A stretch of DNA of 64,000 nucleotides, taken from assembly GCF_026686735.1 (NCBI RefSeq), contig NZ_CP113432.1, positions 5,383,001-5,447,000 of the forward strand. The letters run 5' to 3'. How positions within the stretch are numbered: the first letter of the stretch is position 1; each line of letters begins with the position of its first letter. Below are positions 39,216 through 50,143 of this stretch, piece by piece. The notes beneath the pieces are model-generated. The model was given only the letters and a program-made list of their open reading frames with translations, had not been told where the DNA came from and ran no database searches. This stretch comes from Pseudomonas triclosanedens (lineage in GTDB: Bacteria; Pseudomonadota; Gammaproteobacteria; Pseudomonadales; Pseudomonadaceae). A program made the translations under genes and the position numbers.

Positions 39216-39977
39216 TCAGCCCTTGCGATGTACCGCGAAGCCGGCCCACGCCTGACTCACCGGCATGAGTTCCAGGGTATTGATATTGATGTGTGGCGGC
39301 TGGTTCATGATCCAGTGGATGGTCTCGGCGATGTCCACCGACTGGATGGGCTCCGCACCGGCGTAAGTCTTGTCGTACTTCGCCTGATCACCGCCGAAGC
39401 GCACCAGGGAGAACTCGCTCTCGCACATGCCCGGCTCCAGGTTGCTCACCCGCACGCCGGTACCCTGCAGGTCGCAGCGCAGGTTCAGCGAGAACTGCTC
39501 GACGAACGCCTTGGTCGCGCCATACACATGGCCGCCCGGATAGGGCCAGCGGCCGGCGACCGAGCCGACGTTGAGGATGCTTGCGCCCGGCCCGTAGGCG
39601 ATCAGGCGAGGCAACAGCAGGCGGGTGGTGTACATCAGGCCCTTGATGTTGGTGTCGACCATCGTGTCCCAGTCATCCAGCTCGCACTCCTGCGCAGGGT
39701 CAGTGCCCAAGGCCAGGCCGGCGTTGTTGATCAGGCCGCGCAGCCTGGCGAACCTCTCCGGCAGGCTATCCACCGCCGCGGTCATCGCCGCACGGTCACG
39801 CACGTCCAGTACCAAAGGCAGCACGTCGGTCTGCGCCGAGAGCTCGCGGGCCAGTGCGTTCAGGCGCTCTTCACGACGGCCAGTGATCACCAGCGACCAG
39901 CCGTCCCGGGCGAAACGCCGCGCGCAGGCTTCGCCGAAGCCGGAGGTGGCGCCGGTAATGAACAGGGTGGAAGTCAT
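39216..39977 (-). CDS. short-chain dehydrogenase/reductase, YdfG type
   Basis: A 253-residue Rossmann-fold SDR. TGATSGFGEACARRF is the cofactor loop, NNAG follows, and the catalytic residues are Ser in LNVGSVAGRWPYPGG, Tyr in YGATKAFVEQ and the following Lys. The sequence resembles YdfG-like NADP-dependent 3-hydroxy acid or malonic-semialdehyde reductases. ATG at 39977 begins at the first strand. Substrate not determined. Confidence 0.85.
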   Translation of the reverse strand: MTSTLFITGATSGFGEACARRFARDGWSLVITGRREERLNALARELSAQTDVLPLVLDVRDRAAMTAAVDSLPERFARLRGLINNAGLALGTDPAQECELDDWDTMVDTNIKGLMYTTRLLLPRLIAYGPGASILNVGSVAGRWPYPGGHVYGATKAFVEQFSLNLRCDLQGTGVRVSNLEPGMCESEFSLVRFGGDQAKYDKTYAGAEPIQSVDIAETIHWIMNQPPHININTLELMPVSQAWAGFAVHRKG

Positions 39978-40165
39978 CGCGTGGTCCTCTTGGTGGGCGC
40001 CGCTGCCGTCGGTCGATGCCGGCGATTCGTGGCGGGCGCGTTTTTGTCGGTCCTGGCAGGATAACAGCCTGCCGGCACCTCGTTGCGCTACAGCGGAGCT
40101 GGATAAAACCCGCACAGCTCACGCAAAGCCGCATGGCAGAGCGTTCGCCGAGACTTGCACCCACC

Positions 40166-40462
40166 TTGTCCACAGCCTGCTCCACGGATTCTGTGGGCAA
40201 ACGCAAGGGCACAATTGCACTGGACGTTTTTCGAACGCCACGCCGGAGGCCGCACAGGCTCTGCGCCGGAAGAGTTCTTCCCAAGGTTATCCACAAGTCT
40301 TCCAACAGTTGGCGTGGAAAAAACGCAGCGCAGCGGAACTTTTCGGCAACGCCGCATCTGTGCATCCATACAGGCTTTCAGCGCCACTGCACAAAGAATC
40401 GCCGCGCCTGCAGAGACGGCTGCGCGCGCGGGACGCAGCGATCCGTCCGCATGTTATCCACA
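40166..40462. other. cluster of DnaA-box sequences in a 513-bp gene-free region
   Basis: The space 39978-40490 has no credible gene. It holds two perfect DnaA boxes TTATCCACA (40287-40295 and 40454-40462), one near-perfect TTGTCCACA (40166-40174) and weaker copies including the reverse-strand TTGCCCACA at 40192-40200. There is no dnaA, dnaN, gidA or rep gene nearby, so this is not the usual oriC. A DnaA-titration or reactivation-type locus is possible. Confidence 0.45.
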
Positions 40463-40490
40463 AGCCGGCCCACAGTTTTTCTGGACAACC

Positions 40491-41414
40491 TCACTGCACC
40501 AGCAAGCGTGCCGCGATGAGATCTTCCAGTGCATAACCCACGGATTTGAACAGGGTGATCTCGGAGTCGTCCGTGCGCGCGCCACGACCTTGCAGCAGGT
40601 CGGAGATCTGGCTGTGGATGGCGCTTTCGTCGATCACGCCCTCGCGCATGGGGATGAGCAGGTCGCCGGCCTCCTCCAGGGCACCCTCTCGGGTATCGAC
40701 CACGATGCGGGCACGGCGCACGGCTTCGTTGTCGGTCTCGCGCATGCTCGGCAGGAAGGCGCCAACCAGGTCGAGGTGGCATCCCGAACGCAGCCACCGG
40801 CCTAGCACGATGGGCTCGCGGGAGGTGGTCACGCAACTGATGGTATCGGCGGCCGCGACGCTGCCAGGCAGGTCGGCACAGGCGTGTACCGGATAACCCT
40901 CCGCCTGGAGACGTTCGACCAGCGCGCCGACCTTTTGCGGGTTGCGTCCCCAGAGGGCAATGTCCTCGTACTCGCGCACCGAGCAGTGCGCGCGCACCAT
41001 GTGCGGCGCCAGCGTACCGCTGCCGACGATCAGCAACCGGCGCGCATCTCGGCGAGCGAGGTAGTCGGCCGCCAACGCGGAAGTGCAGGCGGTGCGCCGG
41101 GCGGTAAGCTCCGACGCTTCGAGCATGGCCAGCGGGCGGCCATGCGTGCCGTCGAACAGGCAGAACAGCGCGGCCACCGCCGGCAGGTCTCGCGCACCGT
41201 TGCCGGGAAATACGGTGACCAGCTTGACGCCAATGTCCTGCCCCGGCCGCCAGACCGGCATGGTCAGCAGCGAGGCGTTTTCCGGCAGCGCATGGCAGCC
41301 GCGCACCGGCGCCTCGCAGGGGTGGGCGAGACCTGCGCGCAGGGCCTCGATCAACTGGGGATAGGCCAGGCGCTCGGCAACATCGGCATTGGTGAGGAAG
41401 CGGAGGTCGTGCAT
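40491..41414 (-). CDS. ornithine cyclodeaminase / mu-crystallin family protein
   Basis: A 307-residue NAD(P)-binding protein. The family signature begins KLVTVFPGN, and a Rossmann motif LLIVGSGTLAPHMVRA is present. Besides true ornithine cyclodeaminases, the family includes ketimine reductases (mammalian mu-crystallin; LhpI-type pyrroline-2-carboxylate reductases). Next to an amino-acid transporter and pipecolate genes, reduction of piperideine-2-carboxylate to L-pipecolate is an attractive role. It lies 114 bases downstream of livF. ATG at 41414. Confidence 0.82.
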   Translation of the reverse strand: MHDLRFLTNADVAERLAYPQLIEALRAGLAHPCEAPVRGCHALPENASLLTMPVWRPGQDIGVKLVTVFPGNGARDLPAVAALFCLFDGTHGRPLAMLEASELTARRTACTSALAADYLARRDARRLLIVGSGTLAPHMVRAHCSVREYEDIALWGRNPQKVGALVERLQAEGYPVHACADLPGSVAAADTISCVTTSREPIVLGRWLRSGCHLDLVGAFLPSMRETDNEAVRRARIVVDTREGALEEAGDLLIPMREGVIDESAIHSQISDLLQGRGARTDDSEITLFKSVGYALEDLIAARLLVQ

Positions 41415-41528
41415 GAAAGCCCCTCGTCGGGAATGCGGTGGGTGATCCGCAGGAGCAGGTTCCACCCGCGATGATCCACAGCGCGGGACCATCGCGGACC
41501 AAGCCCGCCCCTGCGAACGAGGATGGCG

Positions 41529-42241
<713 letters not shown>

Positions 42242-42245
<4 letters not shown>

Positions 42246-43126
42246 GCCAGCTCCTCTTCGTCTGCGCCGAGATAGGCGGCGATCACTTTCTCGTTGTTGC
42301 GGATATCCGCCGGGCCACCCCTGGCGATCACGTCGCCGTGGTCGAGCACGATGATGTGGTCGGAGATGTTCATCACCATGCCCATGTCGTGCTCGATCAG
42401 CAGCACGGTGATGCCGTGGTGATCGCGCAGGAAGCGGATGATCCGCGACAGCGCCTGGGTCTCGGCCGGGTTGAGGCCGGCGGCGGGCTCGTCCAGGCAG
42501 ATGATCTCCGGTCGGGTGCACATGGCACGGGCGATTTCCAGGCGGCGCTGCTGGCCGTAGGACATCTCGCCGGCCAGGCGGTTGGCGCAGTCCACCAGGT
42601 CCACCACCTCCAGCCAGTAGAAGGCGTGGTCCAGCGCTTCGCTTTCCGCGCGGCGGTAACCGGGGGTATTGAGGATACCGGCGAGGAGATTGCGGTTGAC
42701 GAACATGTGCTGGGCCACCAGCAGGTTCTCCACCACCGACATCTCGCGGAACAGCCGGATGTTCTGGAAGGTGCGCGCCAGGCCCGCGCGGTTCACCAGG
42801 TGAGTACCGCCGAACATCTTGTAGTAGAGACGATTGCCGAACTGCGCCGGGCTGACGAAGTCTGCGGCCTGGAACGGCTGGCCGAGGACCTTGATGACGT
42901 CGGTGCACGCCCCCTGGGTGTTGAGCAGGATGTTGCCGCCGGTGGCCTTGTAGAAACCGGTCAGGCAGTTGAACACCGTGGTCTTGCCGGCGCCGTTGGG
43001 GCCGATCAGTGCGGTGATGGAGCCGCGCTCCACATCGAGGTTGACGTCGTTGAGCGCCTTGATGCCGCCGAAGTGCATCATCAGGTGCTCGACGCTGAGG
43101 ATCTTGTCGGAAGTCCGCTCGCTCAT
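42242..43126 (-). CDS. livG: branched-chain amino-acid-type ABC transporter ATPase LivG
   Basis: A 294-residue ATPase. Walker A GPNGAGKT, signature MSYGQQRR, Walker B IICLDEPAAGLNP, switch His in LIEHDMGM. Overlaps livM upstream and livF downstream by 4 bases each, implying coupled translation. Confidence 0.92.
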
Positions 43127-44427
43127 GGCGCCACCCCCTTGCGTACGGCGAAGCCCGAGCGGCTGATGCGGATCAGCCCGCGCGGTCGCCAGATCATCAT
43201 CAGCACCATGAGGATGCCGAACAGCAACACACGGTAGTCGGCGAAGCTGCGCAGCAGCTCCGGCGCCACGGTGAGAACGAAGGCGGCGATCACCACGCCG
43301 ACCGTCGAGCCCATGCCGCCGAGCACGACGATGGCGAGAATCAGGGCCGACTCGAAGAAGGTGAACGACGACGGGTTGACGAAGCCCTGGTAGCTGGCGA
43401 AGAACACCCCGGCCAGCCCCGCGGTGGAGGCGCCGAGCATGAACGCGGAGAGCTTCACCAGTACGTGGTTCAGGCCCATTGCGCGGCAGGCGATCTCGTC
43501 CTCGCGCAGCGCTTCCCAGGCGCGCCCCACGGGCATGCGAGTCAGCCGGTGCTTGATGTACAGCACCAGCATCACCACCACGAACAGCACCACGTAAATG
43601 AACAGGAATTTGAAGTTCTGGTTGTAGTCCACGCCGAGGAACTCATGGATCGGTGTGCCTCCCTCCTTCGCCCGGCGACCGAATTCCAGGCCGAAGAATG
43701 TCGGCGAGGGCACGGGCATACCGTTGGGGCCGCCAGTGAAGGACAACCAGTTGTTGAGGATCAGCCGAATGATCTCGCCGAAACCGAGCGTCACGATGGC
43801 CAGGTAATCGCCGTGCATGCGCAGTACCGGGAACCCCAGAAGCGCACCAGCCAGCGCGGCAGTGATGGCGGCCAGCGGCAGAACCGTCCAGAAGCCCAGG
43901 CCGAGGTACTGGTAGCCCAGCGCGAGGCCGTAGGCGCCGATGGCGTAGAAGGCCACGTAGCCGAGGTCCAGCAGGCCGGCGAGACCGACCACGATGTTCA
44001 GGCCCAGCCCCAGCAGCACGTAGATCAGGCCGAGGATGATCACGGTGAGCAGGTACTTGCTGGCGAAGAACGGGAAGATCACCGCGGCGACGATCACCAG
44101 CGGAATGATCCAGCGCAGGCGCGTCTTGTAGCCCGGCGGCAGCACCGTGATGCCCGAGTCCGAGCTTTCGAAGCGGTCCATGATGCGCGCGCCGGCCGGG
44201 GTCTGCAGGAACAGGCTGAGCAGCAGGCGGCCGAGCATCACTGCGCCGACCATCCAGGCCAGACGCACAGGTTGCAGGTTGAAGCTGTAGCCATCGAGCA
44301 CCACGCCGACGATGGGCCCGAACACCACCAGGGCGATCAGGCCGGCGAGCACGGTGTCGACCAGGCTCTTCTTGATATCGATGCGCGCGGTCTTCGCCGC
44401 GGCGGAGGTCTGGGTCGCGGACATCAT
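43123..44427 (-). CDS. livM: branched-chain amino-acid-type ABC transporter permease LivM
   Basis: A 434-residue permease with ~10 membrane segments. NIVVGLAGLLDLGYVAFYAIGAY and the EAA-type loop REDEIACRAMGLN are conserved. The first ~100 residues are an extension with two additional helices, usual for Pseudomonas LivM. Start is an ATG-ATG pair 2 bases after the livH stop. Confidence 0.92.
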   Translation of the reverse strand: MMSATQTSAAAKTARIDIKKSLVDTVLAGLIALVVFGPIVGVVLDGYSFNLQPVRLAWMVGAVMLGRLLLSLFLQTPAGARIMDRFESSDSGITVLPPGYKTRLRWIIPLVIVAAVIFPFFASKYLLTVIILGLIYVLLGLGLNIVVGLAGLLDLGYVAFYAIGAYGLALGYQYLGLGFWTVLPLAAITAALAGALLGFPVLRMHGDYLAIVTLGFGEIIRLILNNWLSFTGGPNGMPVPSPTFFGLEFGRRAKEGGTPIHEFLGVDYNQNFKFLFIYVVLFVVVMLVLYIKHRLTRMPVGRAWEALREDEIACRAMGLNHVLVKLSAFMLGASTAGLAGVFFASYQGFVNPSSFTFFESALILAIVVLGGMGSTVGVVIAAFVLTVAPELLRSFADYRVLLFGILMVLMMIWRPRGLIRISRSGFAVRKGVAP

Positions 44428-44429
44428 GC

Positions 44430-45344
<915 letters not shown>

Positions 45345-45440
45345 GATTGAGTACTCGCGCAAGCAGGGCAGGAAAGGCTGACGGCTCGCGCACCCACCGG
45401 CTCGTGACCAGCTACGCGCGTTCCGTCGACCTGCGGGAAA

Positions 45441-45467
45441 GCCGGCGCCGCGGGTAGCGGCGCCGGC
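45441..45467 (-). promoter_or_regulatory. very stable hairpin between livJ and livH
   Basis: GCCGGCGCCGC / GCGGCGCCGGC, an 11-bp perfect stem with loop GGGTA; GACCT (45428) and AGGTC (45468) may extend it. No T-run. It may protect the livJ transcript and reduce read-through, so that more binding protein than permease is made. Confidence 0.55.
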
Positions 45468-45623
45468 AGGTCAGGCGTGACTCGCGCCTGTCTACGATCT
45501 TGCTGGCTGGAGCGGCACAAGGCGGAAGCGGGTGAGAAGGCGGAGTTTACAAACGCTAAACGAGCCCCTCGAAACCACTTCCAGCGCAGTGCTGCCGCCG
45601 CGCTGCAGATCGCCAACAGGCGG

Positions 45624-46760
45624 CTACTTCTTGAACGCGTCGAGCTGGTGGTACTTGCCCTTGTCGTCCCACTCGTAGACCACGTAGTCGGAGACTTTCA
45701 GGTCGCCCTTCTTGTCCCACTCCTTCTTGCCCATGACGGTCTGGACCGGGTGCGACTTCAGCCACTCGGAGGCTTTCGCCGGGTCGGTCTTGCCGGCGCC
45801 GTTGAAGGCCGCCGCCAGGGCCTGCACCGAGGCGTAGGCGTACAGGGTGTAGCCTTCGGGCTCGAAGCCGCCGGCGCGGAATTTCTCCACCACGGCCTTG
45901 CCGTCCGGGATCAGGCGCGGGTCGGCGCCGAAGGTCATCAGCACTCCCTTGACGTACTGCGGGCCGCCGGCGGTGGTGACCAGCTCGTCGGTGACGATGC
46001 CGTCGTCGGACATGAAGGTGGCGGTCAGGCCCTGCTCGCGCATCTGCCGGACCAGCGGACCGGCCTCCGGATGCAGGCCGCCGAAGTAGACGACCTCGGC
46101 GCCCGAGGCGCGGATCTTGGTGACCAGGGCGTTGAAGTCCTTCTCGCCGCGGGTCAGGCCCTCGTACAGCACCTCCTTCACGCCGCGCTTGTTCAACTGC
46201 GCCCTGGTTGCATCGGCCAGACCCTGGCCGTAGGTGTCCTTGTCATGGATGACGGCGACTTTCTTGGCCTTCAGCACGTCGACAATGTAGTCGCCAGCCA
46301 CCACGCCCTGCTGGTCGTCGCGACCGCACATGCGGAACATGCCGGAAAGACCGCGCTCGGTCACTTGCGGGTTGGTCGAGCCGGGGGTGATGGCGATGAT
46401 GCCAGCCTCGTCGTACACCTCGGATGCGGGGATGGTGGAGGAAGAGCAGAAGTGGCCGACCACGCCCACGGCCTTGTCCTGGTCGACCAGGCGGTTGGCC
46501 ACCGCGACGGCCTGCTTGGGTTCGCAGGCGTCGTCCGCCTTCACCAGCTTGATCTTCTCGCCATTGATACCGCCGGCGGCGTTGATGTCCTCGGCAGCCT
46601 GGGATGCCCCGCGCCAGTACTGCTCGCCGAACGAGGCGTTGGCCCCGGTATGCGGTCCTGCGACCCCGATAACGACATCTGCCTCAACAAGGGAAGACAT
46701 GCCCAGCGCGGTGGTTACCGCCAGGGCCAGAAAGCCTTTTCTGAAAATCTTCTGCGACAT
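45624..46760 (-). CDS. branched-chain amino-acid-type periplasmic binding protein
   Basis: A 378-residue Leu/Ile/Val-type binding protein. Signal peptide of ~27 residues (cleavage near VEA-DV), then VVIGVAGPHTGANASFGEQYWRGA and VGHFCSSSTIPASEVY, the ligand pocket. It lies at the head of a LivHMGF set. Transcription starts at a sigma-54 promoter. Because it is near pipecolate and ornithine-cyclodeaminase genes, a lysine-derived substrate is possible. Confidence 0.87.
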   Translation of the reverse strand: MSQKIFRKGFLALAVTTALGMSSLVEADVVIGVAGPHTGANASFGEQYWRGASQAAEDINAAGGINGEKIKLVKADDACEPKQAVAVANRLVDQDKAVGVVGHFCSSSTIPASEVYDEAGIIAITPGSTNPQVTERGLSGMFRMCGRDDQQGVVAGDYIVDVLKAKKVAVIHDKDTYGQGLADATRAQLNKRGVKEVLYEGLTRGEKDFNALVTKIRASGAEVVYFGGLHPEAGPLVRQMREQGLTATFMSDDGIVTDELVTTAGGPQYVKGVLMTFGADPRLIPDGKAVVEKFRAGGFEPEGYTLYAYASVQALAAAFNGAGKTDPAKASEWLKSHPVQTVMGKKEWDKKGDLKVSDYVVYEWDDKGKYHQLDAFKK

Positions 46761-46839
46761 GGAGTTTTGCTCCTGAGGGTTTTTGTAATGGCGTACGTGT
46801 TGGCGATTTCTCGTTTTAGCGATTCAGCGATTTATCGAC

Positions 46840-46855
46840 AGCAAGCCGCGTGCCA
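46840..46855 (-). promoter_or_regulatory. sigma-54 promoter of the liv operon
   Basis: On the minus strand TGGCACG-CGGC-TTGCT is a perfect match to the consensus TGGCACG-N4-TTGCW with GG-N10-GC. It lies ~80 bp upstream of the binding-protein start codon. Activator sites are proposed further upstream. Confidence 0.8.
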
Positions 46856-46925
46856 TTCGTTTTTGTTATTAACCAAGTCCTACCGCAAAACCAGCCGGAG
46901 CTGGCAGACATCAGCGCCAGACACG

Positions 46926-47022
46926 TGCAACCCGCCGGGCAAAACAGGTGCAACCCGACCTTACCAAGGGTGCAACCATCCATCCCGTGGGCCGACAGCT
47001 CCAGCCAACACAGGCGCAACCC
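46926..47022 (-). repeat. phased GGTTGCAC-type direct repeats upstream of the sigma-54 promoter
   Basis: On the minus strand four direct copies close to GGTTGCACC begin at intervals of 23, 22 and 44 bp (plus-strand TGCAACC at 46926, 46949, 46971 and CGCAACC at 47015). The spacing is two helical turns, so all copies lie on one face of the helix, 70-165 bp upstream of the promoter. The activator is unknown. The rest of the 402-bp gap 46761-47162 has no gene. Confidence 0.6.
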
Positions 47023-47162
47023 CATCCGTAACCTTCGCTGTCACCGAAGTGCACATCCGCGGTGCAGACCCATCGGGGTAACGCACCATAAGAGGCTAGA
47101 CCAAAGTGCAGCGGGCGTTGGGGGAGACGTGGCGGGAGGTTCCCGCCAGCGAATCGCCGACT

Positions 47163-48446
47163 TCAGATCACGACCCGCAGGCACTGCCCCGCGTGATAGA
47201 GGGAAAATCCGGCCTCATACAGACAACTGCGCAAACCGGCCGCCGAGACCTCTTCCATCGGCCGCAACGGCATCGGAAGGACGCTGACGTCGCCGCCCAG
47301 CAGGAAGTCGGCGAAGGCTTTGCCGACCACCGTACCGGTGGTGACGCCGCGGCCGTTGTAACCGCTCATGGCGACCAGCCCCGGCGCGGGCTCGAACAAG
47401 CGCATGAGGTGGTCGGGCGTGAAGTCGATGCAGCCGGTCCAGGTGAATTCCCAATCCACCTTGCCCAGCTTCGGGAAGTAGTGCTGCTGGATCCGGTCCG
47501 CCCAGCTCTTGAGGAACCATGCCGGCTTGCCCGTGCCCTTGCCGAGGCTGCCGAGCAGCAGGCGCCCGTCGGCATCGCGGCGGATGCTGCTGAGCACCTG
47601 CCGGGTGTCCCAGGAGCCCTGGCCGCCGGGCAGGATGCGCGCAGCTTCGGCGCCCTCCAGCGGACGCGAGGCGACCTGGTAGTAGTAACCGGGGAAGAAG
47701 GTGCGGCGCAGTTCGGTCCACTCGCCCTCGGTGTATGCACTGGAGGCGATCACCACTTGCTCGGCGACCACGACGCCGCCTTCGGTGATCACGTTCCAGG
47801 CATTGCCCACGCGCACCAGGCCGACCACCGGGGAGTGGTGGTACAGCTCGCCACCAAGCCCGACCACCGAGCGGGCCAGACCGCTGACATAGGCCATCGG
47901 ATTGAGCGTGCCGGCACGGCGGTCGAGCAGCGCGCCAGCAATCTTGTCGGTTCCACAAGCCTGTTCGCAGGCCGCGCCGGTCAGCAATTCCACCGGCGCG
48001 CCTCGGCGCCCCCATTGCTCGCAGCGGCTGCGCAGGTCGGCCAGGCCACGGGCATTGTGAGCCATATGCAAGGTGCCTTCGCGGCGCGCCTGGCAATCGA
48101 TGGCGTAGCGGTCGATCAGTGAGAACACCAGCGACGGCGCATTGCCGAGCATGCGGTTGACCCGCTCGCCCACCTCGGCGCCCAGACCCGCCTCGATCTC
48201 GTCCGGCGGAATCCACAAGCCGGCGTTGACCAGGCCGACATTGCGCCCGGAGCCGCCGTGACCGGTGGCATGCGCTTCCAGGACACAGACCGTCCGGTCC
48301 TTTTCCAGCAGGTGCAGCGCGGCAGACAGGCCGGTAATACCGGCGCCGATGACACACACGTCAACCTTGCGTTCCCCTCGCAGCGCCGGAGCTTCCGGGC
48401 GTTCGGGGGTCAGGCGTTCCCACAGGCACTCTTGGCGAAGCGACAT
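47163..48446 (-). CDS. amaA: FAD-dependent L-pipecolate oxidase-type enzyme
   Basis: A 427-residue DAO-family flavoenzyme. FAD motif VCVIGAGITGLSAALHLLE near residue 31, and C-terminal GYNGRGVTTGTVVGKA. Next to amaB- and amaR-like genes, it corresponds to AmaA of P. putida, which oxidises L-pipecolate to piperideine-6-carboxylate. Related gamma-glutamylputrescine oxidases look similar, so the substrate depends on context. ATG at 48446. Confidence 0.78.
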   Translation of the reverse strand: MSLRQECLWERLTPERPEAPALRGERKVDVCVIGAGITGLSAALHLLEKDRTVCVLEAHATGHGGSGRNVGLVNAGLWIPPDEIEAGLGAEVGERVNRMLGNAPSLVFSLIDRYAIDCQARREGTLHMAHNARGLADLRSRCEQWGRRGAPVELLTGAACEQACGTDKIAGALLDRRAGTLNPMAYVSGLARSVVGLGGELYHHSPVVGLVRVGNAWNVITEGGVVVAEQVVIASSAYTEGEWTELRRTFFPGYYYQVASRPLEGAEAARILPGGQGSWDTRQVLSSIRRDADGRLLLGSLGKGTGKPAWFLKSWADRIQQHYFPKLGKVDWEFTWTGCIDFTPDHLMRLFEPAPGLVAMSGYNGRGVTTGTVVGKAFADFLLGGDVSVLPMPLRPMEEVSAAGLRSCLYEAGFSLYHAGQCLRVVI

Positions 48447-48497
48447 CCAGCGATCCTTATCGGTGAATCTTGTGAATGGCAGGCGAAGCGTGTTGCG

Positions 48498-48524
48498 GCG
48501 CCGGCCCTCTCGAGGAGCCGGCGC
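48498..48524 (-). other. hairpin between amaB and amaA
   Basis: GCGCCGGC / GCCGGCGC with inner CCTC / GAGG pairing, in the 86-bp gap between the two genes. It may regulate mRNA level in the operon. Confidence 0.4.
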
Positions 48525-48532
48525 TTGCGGCA

Positions 48533-50023
48533 TCAGTCGAAGACTATGCCCTGGGCCAGCGGCAGTTCCCGTGAGTAGTTCACGGTGTTGGTCTGCCGGC
48601 GCATATAGCCCTTCCAGGCGTCGGAGCCAGATTCGCGACCGCCGCCGGTTTCCTTTTCACCGCCGAAGGCACCGCCAATTTCCGCGCCACTCGGGCCGAT
48701 GTTGACGTTGGCGATGCCGCAGTCGCTGCCAACCGCCGAGATGAAGGCTTCCGCCTCGCGCAGGTCGGTGGTGAAGATGCACGACGAGAGCCCCTGGGGA
48801 ACTGCGTTGTTCAACGCCACCGCGTCATCGAAGCGCTGGTAGGGGATCACGTAGAGGATCGGCGCGAACGTCTCGCTGCACACCACGGCGCTCTGCTCCG
48901 GCATCTCCACGATGGCGGGCGACACGTAGTAGGCATTCGGATAGCGCTCGGCCAGTTGCCGCTCGCCGCCGAACACCACGCCGCCTTCGCCACGCGCCTG
49001 CTCCAGCGCGCCCTGCATGGCCAGGAAGCTGCGCTCGTCGATCAGCGGGCCGACCAGGTTGCCTTCCAGCGGATGTCCGATGCGCACCTTGGAATAGGCG
49101 GTCTTCAGGCGGCTGACGAATTCGTCCTTCACCGACTCATGGGCGATCAGCCGGCGCAGCGTGGTGCAGCGCTGGCCGGCGGTGCCGACGGCGCTGAACA
49201 GCACGGCGCGCACGGCCATGTCCAGGTCGGCGCTGGGCGCCAGGATCATCGCGTTGTTGCCGCCCAGTTCGAGAATGCTGCGGGCAAAACGCGCCGCAAC
49301 GCGGGGGCCGACTTCGCGACCCATGCGGGTGCTGCCGGTGGCGCTGACCAGGGCGACGCGCACGTCGTCCACCAGCGCTTCGCCAGCGACGCGATCTCCG
49401 ATCACCACCTGGCTCAGGTACTCCGGCGCATCGCCGAACTTCTTCAACGCGCGCTCGAACAACGCCTGGCAGGCCAGCGCGGTGAGCGGGGTCTTCTCCG
49501 ACGGTTTCCACACCACCGCGTTACCGCACACCAGCGCCAGCGCGGTGTTCCACGACCACACTGCAACCGGGAAGTTGAAGGCACTGATCACCCCGACCAC
49601 ACCCAGCGGGTGCCAGGTCTCGCGCATATGGTGGCCGGGGCGCTCGGAGGCGATGGTCAGGCCGTAGAGCTGGCGCGACAGGCCGACGGCGAAATCGCAG
49701 ATGTCGATCATTTCCTGCACTTCGCCCTGGCCTTCCTGGGTGATCTTGCCGGCCTCCCAGGACACCAGTTCGCCCAGAGCCGCCTTGCTCGCGCGCAGCT
49801 CTTCGCCGAACAGCCGCACCAGTTCGCCACGGCGCGGCGCCGGTACCTTGCGCCAGGCGTCGAAGGCATGGGCGGCGCGGCCGATCTTCTGCTCCACCTC
49901 GGCGGCGCTTTCCAGGCGCACCGCCCCCAGGCGGCTGCCGTCGATGGGCGTATGGATGACGTGATCGCCGTTCGCATACAGACTGGCGTCGACGCCGAGG
50001 GATTCGAGCAGTGCGGAAATCAT
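48533..50023 (-). CDS. amaB: aldehyde dehydrogenase, aminoadipate-semialdehyde (piperideine-6-carboxylate) type
   Basis: A 496-residue aldehyde dehydrogenase of the ALDH7 group. SAFNFPVAVWSWN, LELGGNNAMIL with general-base Glu, and TAGQRCTTLRRL with catalytic Cys are typical of ALDH7/antiquitin. AmaB converts aminoadipate semialdehyde to 2-aminoadipate in D-lysine/pipecolate breakdown. ATG at 50023 follows AGGAGT. Divergent from amaR. Confidence 0.85.
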   Translation of the reverse strand: MISALLESLGVDASLYANGDHVIHTPIDGSRLGAVRLESAAEVEQKIGRAAHAFDAWRKVPAPRRGELVRLFGEELRASKAALGELVSWEAGKITQEGQGEVQEMIDICDFAVGLSRQLYGLTIASERPGHHMRETWHPLGVVGVISAFNFPVAVWSWNTALALVCGNAVVWKPSEKTPLTALACQALFERALKKFGDAPEYLSQVVIGDRVAGEALVDDVRVALVSATGSTRMGREVGPRVAARFARSILELGGNNAMILAPSADLDMAVRAVLFSAVGTAGQRCTTLRRLIAHESVKDEFVSRLKTAYSKVRIGHPLEGNLVGPLIDERSFLAMQGALEQARGEGGVVFGGERQLAERYPNAYYVSPAIVEMPEQSAVVCSETFAPILYVIPYQRFDDAVALNNAVPQGLSSCIFTTDLREAEAFISAVGSDCGIANVNIGPSGAEIGGAFGGEKETGGGRESGSDAWKGYMRRQTNTVNYSRELPLAQGIVFD

Positions 50024-50143
50024 GCGGACTCCTGTTTCATTGCGATAACCCATTGGAATGCCAGCAGTAATAAACGGCTTGCCGAGCCACAACAAACGAC
50101 GTTTCCTATGCACATCATTCCGTAAATTCATGAACTGCCCGCC

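Noticed and set aside
39978..40490. chromosomal origin of replication
   Set aside because: No dnaA, dnaN, rpmH or gidA nearby and no AT-rich unwinding region; only the DnaA boxes support it.
46840..47022. NtrC control of the liv-type operon
   Set aside because: The repeats contain GCAC half-sites but nowhere GCAC-N7-GTGC, unlike the three urea promoters.
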